Assembly: GCF_009764265.1 (NCBI RefSeq)
Contig: NZ_RWIR01000035.1
Span: 62,001-126,000, forward strand
Length of the DNA: 64,000 bases
Direction: 5' to 3'
Source: Pseudomonas sp. PB101
GTDB taxonomy: Bacteria > Pseudomonadota > Gammaproteobacteria > Pseudomonadales > Pseudomonadaceae
Part shown: piece by piece, positions 25,898 through 34,480 of the stretch
Layout of the letters: every line of letters begins with the position of its first letter
Numbering within the stretch: position 1 is the first letter of the stretch
Translations under genes and position numbers: made by a program
The notes under the pieces: generated by a model
Database searches by the model: none
The model's input: the letters and a program-made list of their open reading frames with translations, nothing else
What the model was told of the DNA's origin: nothing

Positions 25898-26692
25898 CTA
25901 ATCCAGGCCGGACGGTTGCGCGTGGCCGGTGGCCTGGCGGTACTGGCGCGGAGTGAAACCGGTCAAGGCCTTGAACTGCCGGGTGAACGCACTGTGGTCG
26001 GTATAGCCGCACTGCAGGGCGACCTCGGTGATCGGCATCTCGGTAAGCAGCAACCGGTGCGCGTGTTCCAGGCGAACCTTCTGGATCATCTGCCGGGGCG
26101 TCAGGTGGAACACACGCTTGCAGTAGCGTTCCAGTTGCGCCACGGAAATCCCGGCGATGCGCGTCAGCTCACCGAGGGTGACGCGCCGGTTGAAATGCGC
26201 GCGAATGTGTTCGTCCACCGCTGCCAGGCGCTGGTACGCCGGGTGCGTGTCGCTGGCTGATTGCAGGTCGACCGAGATGCCCGCCAGGCCGATGATTTCA
26301 TTGCGGCGGTTGTACAGCGGGCGCTTGTGGGTCAGGCACCAGCCCGGCTCGCGGCTGCCGTACAGATGCAACTCCAGCTGGTCCTCCAGCACAAAGCCCT
26401 GCTCCAGCACGCGCCGGTCCTGTTCGGTGTAGCCAGGCCCCAATTGCTCGGGAAACACCTCGGCGCTGGTCTTGCCCAGCAGCGGTTTCAGGTGTTTCAA
26501 ACCGCAGCGTTGCACCAGCGTGCGGTTGGCCATGACATACCGCGCCTGCACATCCTTGATGAAGATCGCGGCATTGGGAATCACATCGAGCATGGGCAGC
26601 AACAGCGCAATGCCGGCCAGCAGTTGTTCGATGGATTCGGGGCGGTTCGAGTCGTCGCCCTGGCACAACAGCGCAAATGCATCCTCAGTCAT
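25898..26692 (-). CDS. AraC-family regulator with PAS sensor domain
   Basis: 264 residues from the ATG at 26692; GAGGGGTCGG lies upstream. Residues ~30-150 form a PAS fold (IPNAAIFIKDVQARYVMANRTLVQRCG, then GLAGISVDLQ). Residues ~165-262 form the two-helix-turn-helix AraC DNA-binding domain (VTLGELTRIAGISVAQLERYCKRVF, TEVALQCGYTDHSAFTRQFKALTGFTPRQYR). It is divergent from the hydroxyproline operon (188 bp between starts) and is probably its activator. The operator may be the inverted repeat AAATCAG / CTGATTT at 26710-26738. Confidence 0.88.
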   Translation of the reverse strand: MTEDAFALLCQGDDSNRPESIEQLLAGIALLLPMLDVIPNAAIFIKDVQARYVMANRTLVQRCGLKHLKPLLGKTSAEVFPEQLGPGYTEQDRRVLEQGFVLEDQLELHLYGSREPGWCLTHKRPLYNRRNEIIGLAGISVDLQSASDTHPAYQRLAAVDEHIRAHFNRRVTLGELTRIAGISVAQLERYCKRVFHLTPRQMIQKVRLEHAHRLLLTEMPITEVALQCGYTDHSAFTRQFKALTGFTPRQYRQATGHAQPSGLD

Positions 26693-26709
26693 CAACCGAC
26701 CCCTCGCAA

Positions 26710-26738
26710 AAATCAGACAGCTGCCATTGTGCTGATTT
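26710..26738. promoter_or_regulatory. Inverted repeat in the hydroxyproline divergent promoter
   Basis: AAATCAG and CTGATTT, 7-bp arms 15 bp apart, just upstream of the AraC-type gene and about 140 bp upstream of the permease start. Confidence 0.35.
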
Positions 26739-26880
26739 CGTCATCGACACCCAAGCAAAACATCAATCGCGAGCACGCCGCCAGGTTCAATCTATGCCCA
26801 CCGCCCTCCTCGGCAAAACCGAAAAGAGGCGATTTGAAGTGCACACCTGCCTATCCAAAAACTCACAAGAAGGCGATGTA

Positions 26881-28515
26881 ATGTCAGGCCAAGGCAAGTT
26901 CAAAAAACAACTTTCGTTGATAGACCTCACGTTTATCGGACTGGGGGCCATCTTCGGCTCCGGCTGGTTGTTCGCAGCCAGTCACGTCTCCGCCATCGCC
27001 GGGCCGGCGGGAATTTTTTCCTGGCTGCTGGGCGGTTTTGCGGTGTTGCTGCTGGGCATCGTGTACTGCGAACTCGGCGCCGCACTGCCGCGTGCCGGCG
27101 GGGTGATTCGCTACCCGGTCTACTCCCACGGCCCGCTGCTGGGTTACCTGATGGGCTTCATCACGCTGATCGCGTTTTCCAGCCTGGTGGCCATCGAGGT
27201 GGTCGCCGCGCGCCAGTACGCCGCTGCGTGGTTTCCCGCATTGACCCAGGCCGGTTCCAGCAACCCGACGGCGCTTGGCTGGCTGCTCCAGTTCGGCCTG
27301 CTGTGCCTGTTCTTCATGCTCAACTACTACAGCGTGAAGACGTTCGCCAAGGCCAACAACCTGATCAGCATGTTCAAGTTCATCGTGCCGTTGCTGGTGA
27401 TCGGTGTGCTGTTCACCTTCTTCAAGCCGGAGAACTTCCAGGCCCAGGGCTTCATGCCGTTCGGACTGTCCGGTGTCGAGATGGCGGTGTCCGCCGGCGG
27501 CATTATCTTCGCCTACCTGGGGCTGACACCGATCATCTCGGTGGCCAGCGAAGTGAAGAATCCGCAACGCACCATCCCGATTGCACTGATCCTCTCCGTG
27601 CTGCTGTCCACCGCGATCTATGTGTTGCTGCAAGTGGCGTTCCTCGGCGGCGTGCCCACCGAAATGCTCGCCAACGGTTGGGCCGGCGTCGCCAAGGAAC
27701 TGGCCCTGCCATACCGCGACATCGCCCTGGCCCTGGGTGTGGGTTGGCTGGCCTACCTGGTGGTGGCCGACGCGGTGATCTCCCCCAGCGGCTGCGGCAA
27801 CATCTACATGAACGCCACCCCGCGGGTGATCTACGGCTGGGCGCAGACCGGTACCTTCTTCAAGGTCTTCACGCGCATCGACGAAAAGTCCGGCATCCCG
27901 CGCCCGGCGCTGTGGCTGACCTTTGCCCTGTCGGTGTTCTGGACCCTGCCCTTCCCTTCGTGGGAAGCGCTGATCAACGTGGTCTCCGCCGCGCTGGTAT
28001 TGAGCTACGCCGTCGCCCCGGTGTCGGTGGCCGCCCTGCGCCGCAATGCGCCGGACATGCCGCGCCCGTTCCGAGTCAAGCACATGGGCGTGCTCGGGCC
28101 AGTGTCGTTCATCATCGCCGCGCTGATCGTCTACTGGTCCGGCTGGAACACCGTGTCCTGGCTGCTCGGCCTGCAGATCCTGATGTTCGTGGTGTACCTG
28201 CTGTGTGGTCGCTTCGTGCCGACCCAACACCTGAGCCTGGCCCAGCAAGTGCGCTCCTCGGCATGGCTGATCGGTTTCTACGCCGTGACCATCGTGCTGT
28301 CCTGGCTCGGCAGTTTCGGCGGCATGGGTGTGCTCACCCATCCATTCGACACCCTGGTCGTGGCGGCCTGCGCCATGGGCATCTACTACTGGGGCGCGGC
28401 CACCGGCGTGCCGGCGCATCTGGTTCGCCTGGACGCCGAGGACGGTGAAGAAGAAGCCGATCCCGCCTACCGCGCCCAGCGTCCGATCGGTGTGTCTGCC
28501 CAACCCGCTCGCTGA
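26881..28515 (+). CDS. APC-family amino acid permease (probable hydroxyproline/proline uptake)
   Basis: 544 residues from the ATG after GAAGGCGATGTA. About 12 membrane helices. The first helix carries the APC signature IDLTFIGLGAIFGSGWLFAASHVS, and EVKNPQRTIPIAL in the cytoplasmic loop is also typical. It is first gene of the operon encoding epimerase, deaminase and dehydrogenases of 4-hydroxyproline breakdown. Substrate assignment rests on that context, which resembles the P. putida cluster; it could carry another imino acid. It ends in an acidic hydrophilic tail (DAEDGEEEADP). Confidence 0.85.
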   Translation: MSGQGKFKKQLSLIDLTFIGLGAIFGSGWLFAASHVSAIAGPAGIFSWLLGGFAVLLLGIVYCELGAALPRAGGVIRYPVYSHGPLLGYLMGFITLIAFSSLVAIEVVAARQYAAAWFPALTQAGSSNPTALGWLLQFGLLCLFFMLNYYSVKTFAKANNLISMFKFIVPLLVIGVLFTFFKPENFQAQGFMPFGLSGVEMAVSAGGIIFAYLGLTPIISVASEVKNPQRTIPIALILSVLLSTAIYVLLQVAFLGGVPTEMLANGWAGVAKELALPYRDIALALGVGWLAYLVVADAVISPSGCGNIYMNATPRVIYGWAQTGTFFKVFTRIDEKSGIPRPALWLTFALSVFWTLPFPSWEALINVVSAALVLSYAVAPVSVAALRRNAPDMPRPFRVKHMGVLGPVSFIIAALIVYWSGWNTVSWLLGLQILMFVVYLLCGRFVPTQHLSLAQQVRSSAWLIGFYAVTIVLSWLGSFGGMGVLTHPFDTLVVAACAMGIYYWGAATGVPAHLVRLDAEDGEEEADPAYRAQRPIGVSAQPAR

Positions 28516-28560
28516 AATTCAGGCCGGCAAAACCTGCGTGTTCCTCTAATGGATGTGTTT

Positions 28561-29487
28561 ATGAAAAAAGTACATGTCATTGATTCCCACACCGGCGGCG
28601 AGCCGACTCGCCTGGTGATGTCGGGCCTGCCCCAGCTGGCTGGCCGGACCATGGCCGAGAAGCGCGATACCTTCCGCGAGCAGCATGACCAATGGCGTCG
28701 CGCCTGCCTGCTGGAGCCCCGTGGCAACGATGTGCTGGTGGGTGCGCTGTATTGCGAACCGGTGTCGCCGGATGCCACTTGCGGCGTGATCTTCTTCAAC
28801 AACGCCGGCTACCTCGGCATGTGCGGCCACGGCACCATCGGCCTGGTCAACTCGCTGCAGCACCTGGGGCATATCCAGCCCGGCGAGCACAAGATTGATA
28901 CGCCGGTCGGCCCTGTCAGCGCTACGTTGCATGAAGACGGCAACGTCACCCTGCGCAACGTGCCCGCCTACCGCTACCGCCGACAGGTGCCGGTCGAAGT
29001 GCCGGGGCATGGCCGCGTGTACGGCGACATCGCCTGGGGTGGCAACTGGTTCTTCCTGGTATCCGAGCACGGCCAGGCCTTGCAGATGGACAACGTCGAC
29101 TTTCTCACCGAATACACCTGGGCAATGCTCAAGGCCCTCGAGGACCAGGGCATCCACGGTGAAGACGGCGCGCTGATCGACCACATCGAACTGTTCGCCG
29201 ACGACGACCACGCCGACAGCCGCAACTTCGTCATGTGCCCCGGCAAGGCCTACGACCGCTCGCCCTGCGGCACCGGCACCAGCGCCAAACTCGCGTGCCT
29301 GGCGGCCGACGGCAAACTGGCCGCCGGTGAACGCTGGGTCCAGGCCAGCATCACCGCCAGCCAGTTCATCGGCAGCTACGAATGGGAGGGCGAACGCATC
29401 ATCCCTTTCATCACCGGCCGCGCCTACATGACCGCCGACAGCACCTTGCTGATCGACGAACAAGATCCCTTTGCGTGGGGCATTTGA
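28561..29487 (+). CDS. 4-hydroxyproline 2-epimerase
   Basis: 308 residues from [18 protein letters not shown]; an ATG four codons earlier is less likely. The proline racemase family fold is clear. Both catalytic cysteines are at the positions expected for hydroxyproline epimerases: Cys88 in [12 protein letters not shown] and Cys236 in [14 protein letters not shown]. It converts trans-4-hydroxy-L-proline to cis-4-hydroxy-D-proline by two-base chemistry in the cytoplasm. It is the second gene in the operon, 45 bp after the permease. Confidence 0.94.
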   Translation: MKKVHVIDSHTGGEPTRLVMSGLPQLAGRTMAEKRDTFREQHDQWRRACLLEPRGNDVLVGALYCEPVSPDATCGVIFFNNAGYLGMCGHGTIGLVNSLQHLGHIQPGEHKIDTPVGPVSATLHEDGNVTLRNVPAYRYRRQVPVEVPGHGRVYGDIAWGGNWFFLVSEHGQALQMDNVDFLTEYTWAMLKALEDQGIHGEDGALIDHIELFADDDHADSRNFVMCPGKAYDRSPCGTGTSAKLACLAADGKLAAGERWVQASITASQFIGSYEWEGERIIPFITGRAYMTADSTLLIDEQDPFAWGI

Positions 29488-29545
29488 GCCGCCACGTTTC
29501 TTCCTTCACCCGATCTGCATCAACGCTTCAAGGAGTATCAACAAA

Positions 29546-30493
29546 ATGAGCGACAACATTTTCACTGGCTGCATCCCTGCCCTGATGACCCCGTGCACCG
29601 CCGAGCGCAAGCCCGACTTCGACGCACTGGTGGCCAAGGGTCGCGAGCTGATCGACATCGGCATGAGCGCAGTGGTGTATTGCGGTTCCATGGGTGACTG
29701 GCCGCTGCTGACCGAAGCCGAGCGCCAGGAAGGCGTGGCGCGCCTGGTGGCCGCCGGTGTGCCGACCATCGTCGGCACCGGTGCGGTCAACAGCCGCGAA
29801 GCTGTTTCCCATGCGGCACACGCAGCCAAAGTGGGCGCCCAGGGCTTGATGGTCATCCCTCGCGTGCTGTCCCGTGGCGCCTCGGCCACCGCGCAAAAAG
29901 CCCACTTCGCGGCGATTCTCGAAGCGGCTCCAGGCCTGCCGGCAGTGATCTACAACAGCCCTTACTACGGCTTCGCCACCCGCGCCGACCTGTTCTTCGA
30001 ACTGCGTCGCGAGTACCCGAACCTGATCGGCTTCAAGGAGTTCGGCGGTGCCGCCGACATGCGCTACGCCGCCGAACACATCACCTCCAGGGACGATGAC
30101 GTGACCCTGATGGTCGGTGTCGACACCCAGGTGGTGCATGGTTTCGTCAACTGCAACGCCACCGGCTCCATCACCGGCATCGGCAACGCCCTGCCGCGCG
30201 AAGTGTTGCGCCTGGTGGCCCTGAGCAAACAAGCGGCCAAGGGCGATGCCAAGGCACGTCGCCAGGCACGGGAGCTGGAATCGGCACTGGCAGTGCTGTC
30301 GTCCTTCGATGAGGGCTGCGACCTGGTGCTCTATTACAAGCACCTGATGGTGCTCAATGGCGACAAGGAATACAGCCTGCACTTCAACGAGACCGACGTG
30401 CTCAGCGATGCCCAGCGTCGTTACGCCGAGAACCAGTACGCGCTGTTCCGTCAGTGGTACGAGCAGTGGTCGGCCGAGCAGAACTTCGCCTGA
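29546..30493 (+). CDS. DapA-family 1-pyrroline-4-hydroxy-2-carboxylate deaminase
   Basis: 315 residues from the ATG after AAGGAGTATCAACAAA, an excellent ribosome-binding site. A (beta/alpha)8 DapA/NanA fold with the Schiff-base lysine Lys164 in [10 protein letters not shown] and the conserved Tyr136 in [10 protein letters not shown]. In hydroxyproline pathways this enzyme deaminates and dehydrates the cyclic imine to alpha-ketoglutarate semialdehyde. Assignment to that reaction and not lysine synthesis comes from the flanking epimerase and dehydrogenases. Confidence 0.9.
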   Translation: MSDNIFTGCIPALMTPCTAERKPDFDALVAKGRELIDIGMSAVVYCGSMGDWPLLTEAERQEGVARLVAAGVPTIVGTGAVNSREAVSHAAHAAKVGAQGLMVIPRVLSRGASATAQKAHFAAILEAAPGLPAVIYNSPYYGFATRADLFFELRREYPNLIGFKEFGGAADMRYAAEHITSRDDDVTLMVGVDTQVVHGFVNCNATGSITGIGNALPREVLRLVALSKQAAKGDAKARRQARELESALAVLSSFDEGCDLVLYYKHLMVLNGDKEYSLHFNETDVLSDAQRRYAENQYALFRQWYEQWSAEQNFA

Positions 30494-30566
30494 CGTACAG
30501 CGGCGTGCCAATGCGCGCCGCTTTTATTTTCGCCAACGCCCCGCTCTCTTTTTTTCAGGAACGACC

Positions 30567-32138
30567 ATGACTCTGACAGGCAACATGCTGATCGGCCAGC
30601 AGGCCATCTCCGGCAACCGCGAAGCGATCCGCGGCATCGATCCCGCCACGGATCTACCCCTTGAACCGGCCTACCACGGTGGCAGCGGTGAACACGTCGA
30701 GCAGGCCTGCGCCCTGGCGTGGAATGCACTGGACAGCTACCGCGCGACGTCCCTGGACGCACGCGCCGAATTCCTCGAAACCATCGCCAGCGAAATCGAA
30801 GCCCTCGGCGATGAATTGATCGACCGCGCCGTGGCCGAGTCCGGTCTGCCACGCCCGCGCATCCAGGGTGAGCGCGGCCGCACTTGCCAGCAACTGCGCA
30901 CCTTTGCCCGCACCGTGCGCGCAGGCGAATGGCTCGATGTGCGAGTCGACAACGCGTTGCCCGAGCGTCAACCCCTGCCCCGCCCGGACCTGCGCCAGCG
31001 TCAGGTGCCGCTCGGCCCGGTGGCGGTGTTCGGCGCGAGCAACTTCCCCCTGGCCTTCTCCGTCGCCGGCGGGGACACCGCCTCGGCACTGGCCGCCGGT
31101 TGCCCGGTGATCGTCAAGGCCCATGGCGCGCACCCGGGCACCAGTGAACTGGTGGGCCGAGCCGTGGCCCGCGCGGTCAAACTGTGCGGGCTGCACGAAG
31201 GCGTGTTCTCGCTGTTGTACGGCTCCGGCCGCGAAGTGGGCATCGCCCTGGTCACCGACCCGCGCATCAAGGCGGTGGGTTTCACCGGCTCGCGCAGCGG
31301 CGGCATGGCCCTGTGCAAGGCGGCCCAGGCGCGGCCCGAGCCGATCCCGGTGTACGCGGAAATGAGTTCGATCAACCCGGTGTTGCTGTTCCCGGCAGCC
31401 CTGCAATCACGCGCCGAATCGCTGGCGCAAGGCTTCGTCGCCTCCCTCACCCAGGGTGCCGGCCAGTTCTGCACCAACCCGGGTCTGGTGATTGCCCGCC
31501 AAGGCCCGGACCTTGATCGCTTCATCCAGGCGGCTGCGCAACTGCTACAGCGCAGCCCGGCGCAGACCATGCTCACCCCCGGCATTTTCAACGCCTACGA
31601 GTCCGGCGTCGGTTCGCTGGCCGAACACGCGCAAACCGTTGCAACGGGCGTACGTGGGGAAACCCCGAACCAGTGCCAGGCCCACCTGTTCGTCACCCAG
31701 GCCAGCGACTTTCTCGCCGACCCGGCGTTGCAGGCAGAAATGTTCGGCGCTGCTTCGCTGATCGTGCAATGTGCCGACGACGGGCAAATCCGTCAGGTCC
31801 TCGAACACCTGGAAGGTCAACTGACCGCCACCCTGCATCTGGACGACGGCGATGTGGAGAGCGCCCGCGCCTTGCTGCCGACTCTTGAACGCAAGGCCGG
31901 GCGCCTGTTGGTCAATGGCTGGCCGACCGGTGTCGAGGTGTGCGACGCCATGGTCCATGGCGGCCCGTTCCCGGCGACGTCCGATGCGCGCAGCACCTCG
32001 GTCGGCACCGCCGCCATCCTGCGTTTCCTGCGCCCGGTCTGCTACCAGGACTTCCCCGATGCCTTGTTGCCGGCCGCGCTCAAGCACGGTAATCCGTTGC
32101 AGTTGCGTCGCCTGCTCGACGGCCAGAGAGAAGCCTAG
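30567..32138 (+). CDS. Alpha-ketoglutarate semialdehyde dehydrogenase
   Basis: 523 residues from [26 protein letters not shown] precedes it. The aldehyde dehydrogenase fold has [20 protein letters not shown] in the cofactor region and [10 protein letters not shown] near the active site. The catalytic nucleophile is Cys302 in [12 protein letters not shown]. The subfamily oxidises 2,5-dioxopentanoate to 2-oxoglutarate with NAD(P), the last step of hydroxyproline and some pentose pathways. It is fourth in the operon and followed after 3 bp by the flavin dehydrogenase gene. Confidence 0.92.
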   Translation: MTLTGNMLIGQQAISGNREAIRGIDPATDLPLEPAYHGGSGEHVEQACALAWNALDSYRATSLDARAEFLETIASEIEALGDELIDRAVAESGLPRPRIQGERGRTCQQLRTFARTVRAGEWLDVRVDNALPERQPLPRPDLRQRQVPLGPVAVFGASNFPLAFSVAGGDTASALAAGCPVIVKAHGAHPGTSELVGRAVARAVKLCGLHEGVFSLLYGSGREVGIALVTDPRIKAVGFTGSRSGGMALCKAAQARPEPIPVYAEMSSINPVLLFPAALQSRAESLAQGFVASLTQGAGQFCTNPGLVIARQGPDLDRFIQAAAQLLQRSPAQTMLTPGIFNAYESGVGSLAEHAQTVATGVRGETPNQCQAHLFVTQASDFLADPALQAEMFGAASLIVQCADDGQIRQVLEHLEGQLTATLHLDDGDVESARALLPTLERKAGRLLVNGWPTGVEVCDAMVHGGPFPATSDARSTSVGTAAILRFLRPVCYQDFPDALLPAALKHGNPLQLRRLLDGQREA

Positions 32139-32141
32139 GCC

Positions 32142-33428
32142 ATGACCAACCATTCTCCTTTAAACCCCTCGCACATCGAGGCAGACGTTGCCGTGATCGG
32201 CGCCGGCATCATCGGCGTCGCCTGCGCCCTGCGCCTGGCGCGTCAGGGCCGGCGGGTGGTGGTCATCGACCAGCAGGAGCCCGGTCGTGGCGCCTCGTTC
32301 GGCAACGCCGGGCACCTGGCCACCGAACAGGTGTTCCCGATCGCCGACCTGTCCATCCTCAAGCGCCTGCCCGCCATGCTCATGGACCCGATGGGCCCGC
32401 TGCGCCTGGACTGGAAATACATGCCCCGGGCCTTGCCCTGGTTCGCACGCCTGCTGCTCAACCTGCGCCCGGCGCCGTTCCAGCGCACCGTGGCCGGCAT
32501 CCGCGCGCTCAATGAAAGCAGCCTGGGTGCCTGGCACCGCTTGCTGCAGACCATCGACCGTCCCGAACTGATGAAAGAAGACGGCTCGCTGCTGGTGTTC
32601 GAGCGTCCCGACTCGCAGCAGGCGATCGAAGCGCTACAGTCGCGCATGCGTCAGCAGCAAGTGCCGGTGGATTTCTGGCAGGCCAGGGCCGTGCGCGATG
32701 CGGCGCCGCAGCTCAGCGAGCAGATCCGCGGCGGCTTGTTTTTCCCGCGCACCGGGCATTTCCTTGACCCTTTCCAGGTGGTCGGCGAACTGGTTCACGC
32801 GGCCAAAAACAGCGGCGTGCAGTTCCTCAAGCAGCGGGTCGAGGGCGGACAGTTGAATGAAAGCGGCGTGTCGTTGATCACCGATCAAGGCCGTTTCAAC
32901 AGCCGCCAGGTATTGATTGCCTGTGGCGCCCATTCAGCGAAGCTCACCGCCGCGCTGACCGGCAAGAAGGTGCCGCTGGACACCGAGCGCGGCTATCACC
33001 TGATGCTGCCTCACGAACATGGGCGCTTGCCGTTTGCCGTCACCTCGCTGGAGCGCAAGTTCATCATGACGCCGATGACCGACGGCCTGCGGCTGGCCGG
33101 CACCGTTGAATTCGCAGGTCTCGAATGCCCGCCGACCATGGAGCGCGCCTGGCAATTGCACCGCCTGAGCAAAGGCCTGTTCAAGCGCGACCTGAGTGCC
33201 GAAGCAGCCACGCCGTGGATGGGCTTTCGCCCCTCCCTGCCCGATTCCCTGCCGGTCATCGACCGGGTGTGCGACGGCAAGGTCCTGCTCGCTTTCGGTC
33301 ATCAACATCTGGGGTTGACCCAGGCAGCGGTCACGGCGGAAATGATTGCGCAAATGGCCTCGCCCTTGATCGGCGCCCAATCCCACAGCCTGCCGGCGAC
33401 TGCGCCGTACAGGCTGGATCGTTTCTGA
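32142..33428 (+). CDS. DadA-like FAD-dependent D-hydroxyproline dehydrogenase
   Basis: 428 residues. The FAD-binding motif is DVAVIGAGIIGVACALRLARQG at about residues 14-35 with the acidic ribose residue in VVVID. C-terminal ATPWMGFRPSLPDSLPVIDR and LAFGHQHLGLTQAAVTAEMIA are typical of the D-amino-acid dehydrogenase (DadA) family. In context it oxidises cis-4-hydroxy-D-proline to 1-pyrroline-4-hydroxy-2-carboxylate, passing electrons to the respiratory chain at the inner membrane. Last gene of the operon. Confidence 0.9.
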   Translation: MTNHSPLNPSHIEADVAVIGAGIIGVACALRLARQGRRVVVIDQQEPGRGASFGNAGHLATEQVFPIADLSILKRLPAMLMDPMGPLRLDWKYMPRALPWFARLLLNLRPAPFQRTVAGIRALNESSLGAWHRLLQTIDRPELMKEDGSLLVFERPDSQQAIEALQSRMRQQQVPVDFWQARAVRDAAPQLSEQIRGGLFFPRTGHFLDPFQVVGELVHAAKNSGVQFLKQRVEGGQLNESGVSLITDQGRFNSRQVLIACGAHSAKLTAALTGKKVPLDTERGYHLMLPHEHGRLPFAVTSLERKFIMTPMTDGLRLAGTVEFAGLECPPTMERAWQLHRLSKGLFKRDLSAEAATPWMGFRPSLPDSLPVIDRVCDGKVLLAFGHQHLGLTQAAVTAEMIAQMASPLIGAQSHSLPATAPYRLDRF

Positions 33429-33579
33429 ACGAACCCACCGAAAACCTTCTGGTCGGGACGCTACCGCACCTCGATCAGAAGGTCTTGCTGGCGCTGACCA
33501 CCACGGTCGCGGTGCACACGCAGCATCAGGCGTTCATCGAATGCCTGAACGAGTACCTGGACGAACAGGCGTTGCACTG
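33429..33579 (+). pseudogene. Possible 3' gene fragment, unrecognised
   Basis: Directly after the dehydrogenase stop, a frame without its own start reads NEPTENLLVGTLPHLDQ, then KVLLALTTTVAVHTQHQAF and IECLNEYLDEQALH, ending in a stop at 33580. The composition is protein-like, with an amphipathic C-terminal helix, but no ATG, GTG or ribosome-binding site is present. It may be the tail of a small gene whose 5' end was lost next to the DUF6124 cassette. Confidence 0.3.
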
Positions 33580-33594
33580 AACAGGCACAGGCAC

Positions 33595-33655
33595 GTGGCG
33601 AGGGAGCTTGTCGGATCGCCGCACCGTCCCGCTGGGCCGCGCAGCGGCCCCAAAA
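33595..33655 (+). repeat. Left 61-bp direct repeat flanking DUF6124 copy A
   Basis: Begins GTGGCGAGGGAGCTTGTCGG and ends in a GGGCCGC-GCA-GCGGCCC hairpin followed by CAAAA. About 57 of 61 bases are identical to the right repeat at 34381-34441, in the same orientation. Confidence 0.85.
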
Positions 33656-33677
33656 GGACCACCGCGTCAGCATGGAC

Positions 33678-33980
33678 CTACTCAGGCGGGTCAATCCGAT
33701 CCAACACCCGGTTCGCCGTGATCTCCGCCAGCATCACACTGTTGGAGATCCCCAGCAGGGCATTGCGCGCCCCACCGTCCAGATGATCCACCAGTTGATG
33801 CACCATCACATCGACGGACGCCAGCGTCTCCACCAGATACACCATCAGGGTTTCAGTCGTGGCTTCGGGGTCAACGGTAAACAGGTGGCTGGGCGTACGC
33901 GGCGTGGCTTTGATGTCGGCAGCCGAGGGGAAGTGAGATGTCGGATCGGCGTCCGGCGGATTGGGGGTTACCTTGAACAT
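33678..33980 (-). CDS. DUF6124 family protein (copy A)
   Basis: 100 residues. It starts MFKVTPNPPDADPTSHFP, has a central FTVDPEATTETLMVYLVETLASVDVM and an amphipathic helix (DGGARNALLGISNSVMLAEI), and ends in a DRIDPPE-like tail. Helix-rich, soluble, no cysteine or catalytic signature. The family is common, often multicopy, in Pseudomonas and has no known role. It is about 60% identical by eye to copy B at 55881. The ribosome-binding site lies inside a perfect hairpin with the upstream leader (see the leader feature), so translation is probably regulated. Confidence 0.88.
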   Translation of the reverse strand: MFKVTPNPPDADPTSHFPSAADIKATPRTPSHLFTVDPEATTETLMVYLVETLASVDVMVHQLVDHLDGGARNALLGISNSVMLAEITANRVLDRIDPPE

Positions 33981-34320
33981 ATGCTGAGTTTCCTATTGGG
34001 TGCCACCCCTCTTGCGACTAAACGAAAGGGGAGGCAGCTGTACGCAGGTTAGTCGACCGGGAAACTCAGCAATCCGGCGCGCCCGAGGGCGCCCTGCGTA
34101 CAGCCACCATCAAGTACAGGCAATGAAAGACCTGCATGACAGATGCACGCACAACTGAGTTACCACGGGCGACTAAACCCGACCACTGATGGGCAGTGGC
34201 GCGAATCAAGTTACCGATGGGCTCCAAGGCGCACAAGCCGGCGGATTCTGGCGTAACCGTAGGCAACGACGCAAGATCTTGTAGCTTTCATGAAGTAACC
34301 CTGACGCCCGTTAAACACGC
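33981..34320 (-). promoter_or_regulatory. Structured leader of DUF6124 copy A (candidate RNA switch)
   Basis: Read on the minus strand. The start-proximal arm GGAAACTCAGC, which carries the ribosome-binding site, is 33983-33993 and pairs with 34060-34070. Arms at 34015-34021 and 34049-34055 pair (TTAGTCG / CGACTAA), and 34170-34176 repeats the first of these, offering an alternative partner. A 12-bp helix joins 34037-34048 to 34093-34104 and encloses a GCGCC-CTCG-GGCGC hairpin. Every one of these pairings also exists in copy B with different sequence. A conserved block at 34228-34300 lies further upstream. Confidence 0.7.
34066..34266 (-). CDS. Possible leader ORF upstream of DUF6124 copy A
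   Basis: 66 codons. The first part (TPESAGLCALEP) and last part (YLMVAVRRAPSGAP) recur in the copy B leader, but there the two parts are in different frames. A short inner start gives MVAVRRAPSGAPDC, whose stop lies in the anti-ribosome-binding-site arm. No good ribosome-binding site is visible. It may be a leader peptide or only a by-product of the conserved RNA/DNA sequence. Confidence 0.3.
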   Translation of the reverse strand: MPTVTPESAGLCALEPIGNLIRATAHQWSGLVARGNSVVRASVMQVFHCLYLMVAVRRAPSGAPDC

Positions 34321-34380
34321 GCCCTACGGGCTAGCCATCAGGGCAAGAAACAACGCATGCACAACAGACGCAGACCAACT

Positions 34381-34441
34381 GTGGCGAGAGGGCTTGTCGG
34401 ATCGCCGCACCGTCCCGTTGGGCCGCGTAGCGGCCCCAAAA
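34381..34441 (+). repeat. Right 61-bp direct repeat flanking DUF6124 copy A
   Basis: Begins GTGGCGAGAGGGCTTGTCGG and ends in GGGCCGC-GTA-GCGGCCC plus CAAAA. Same orientation as the left repeat at 33595, bounding about 725 bp that hold the DUF6124 gene and its leader. Confidence 0.85.
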
Positions 34442-34480
34442 AAGCCCGAAGCACAAAACAGCCGCCGAGCGACACCCCAA

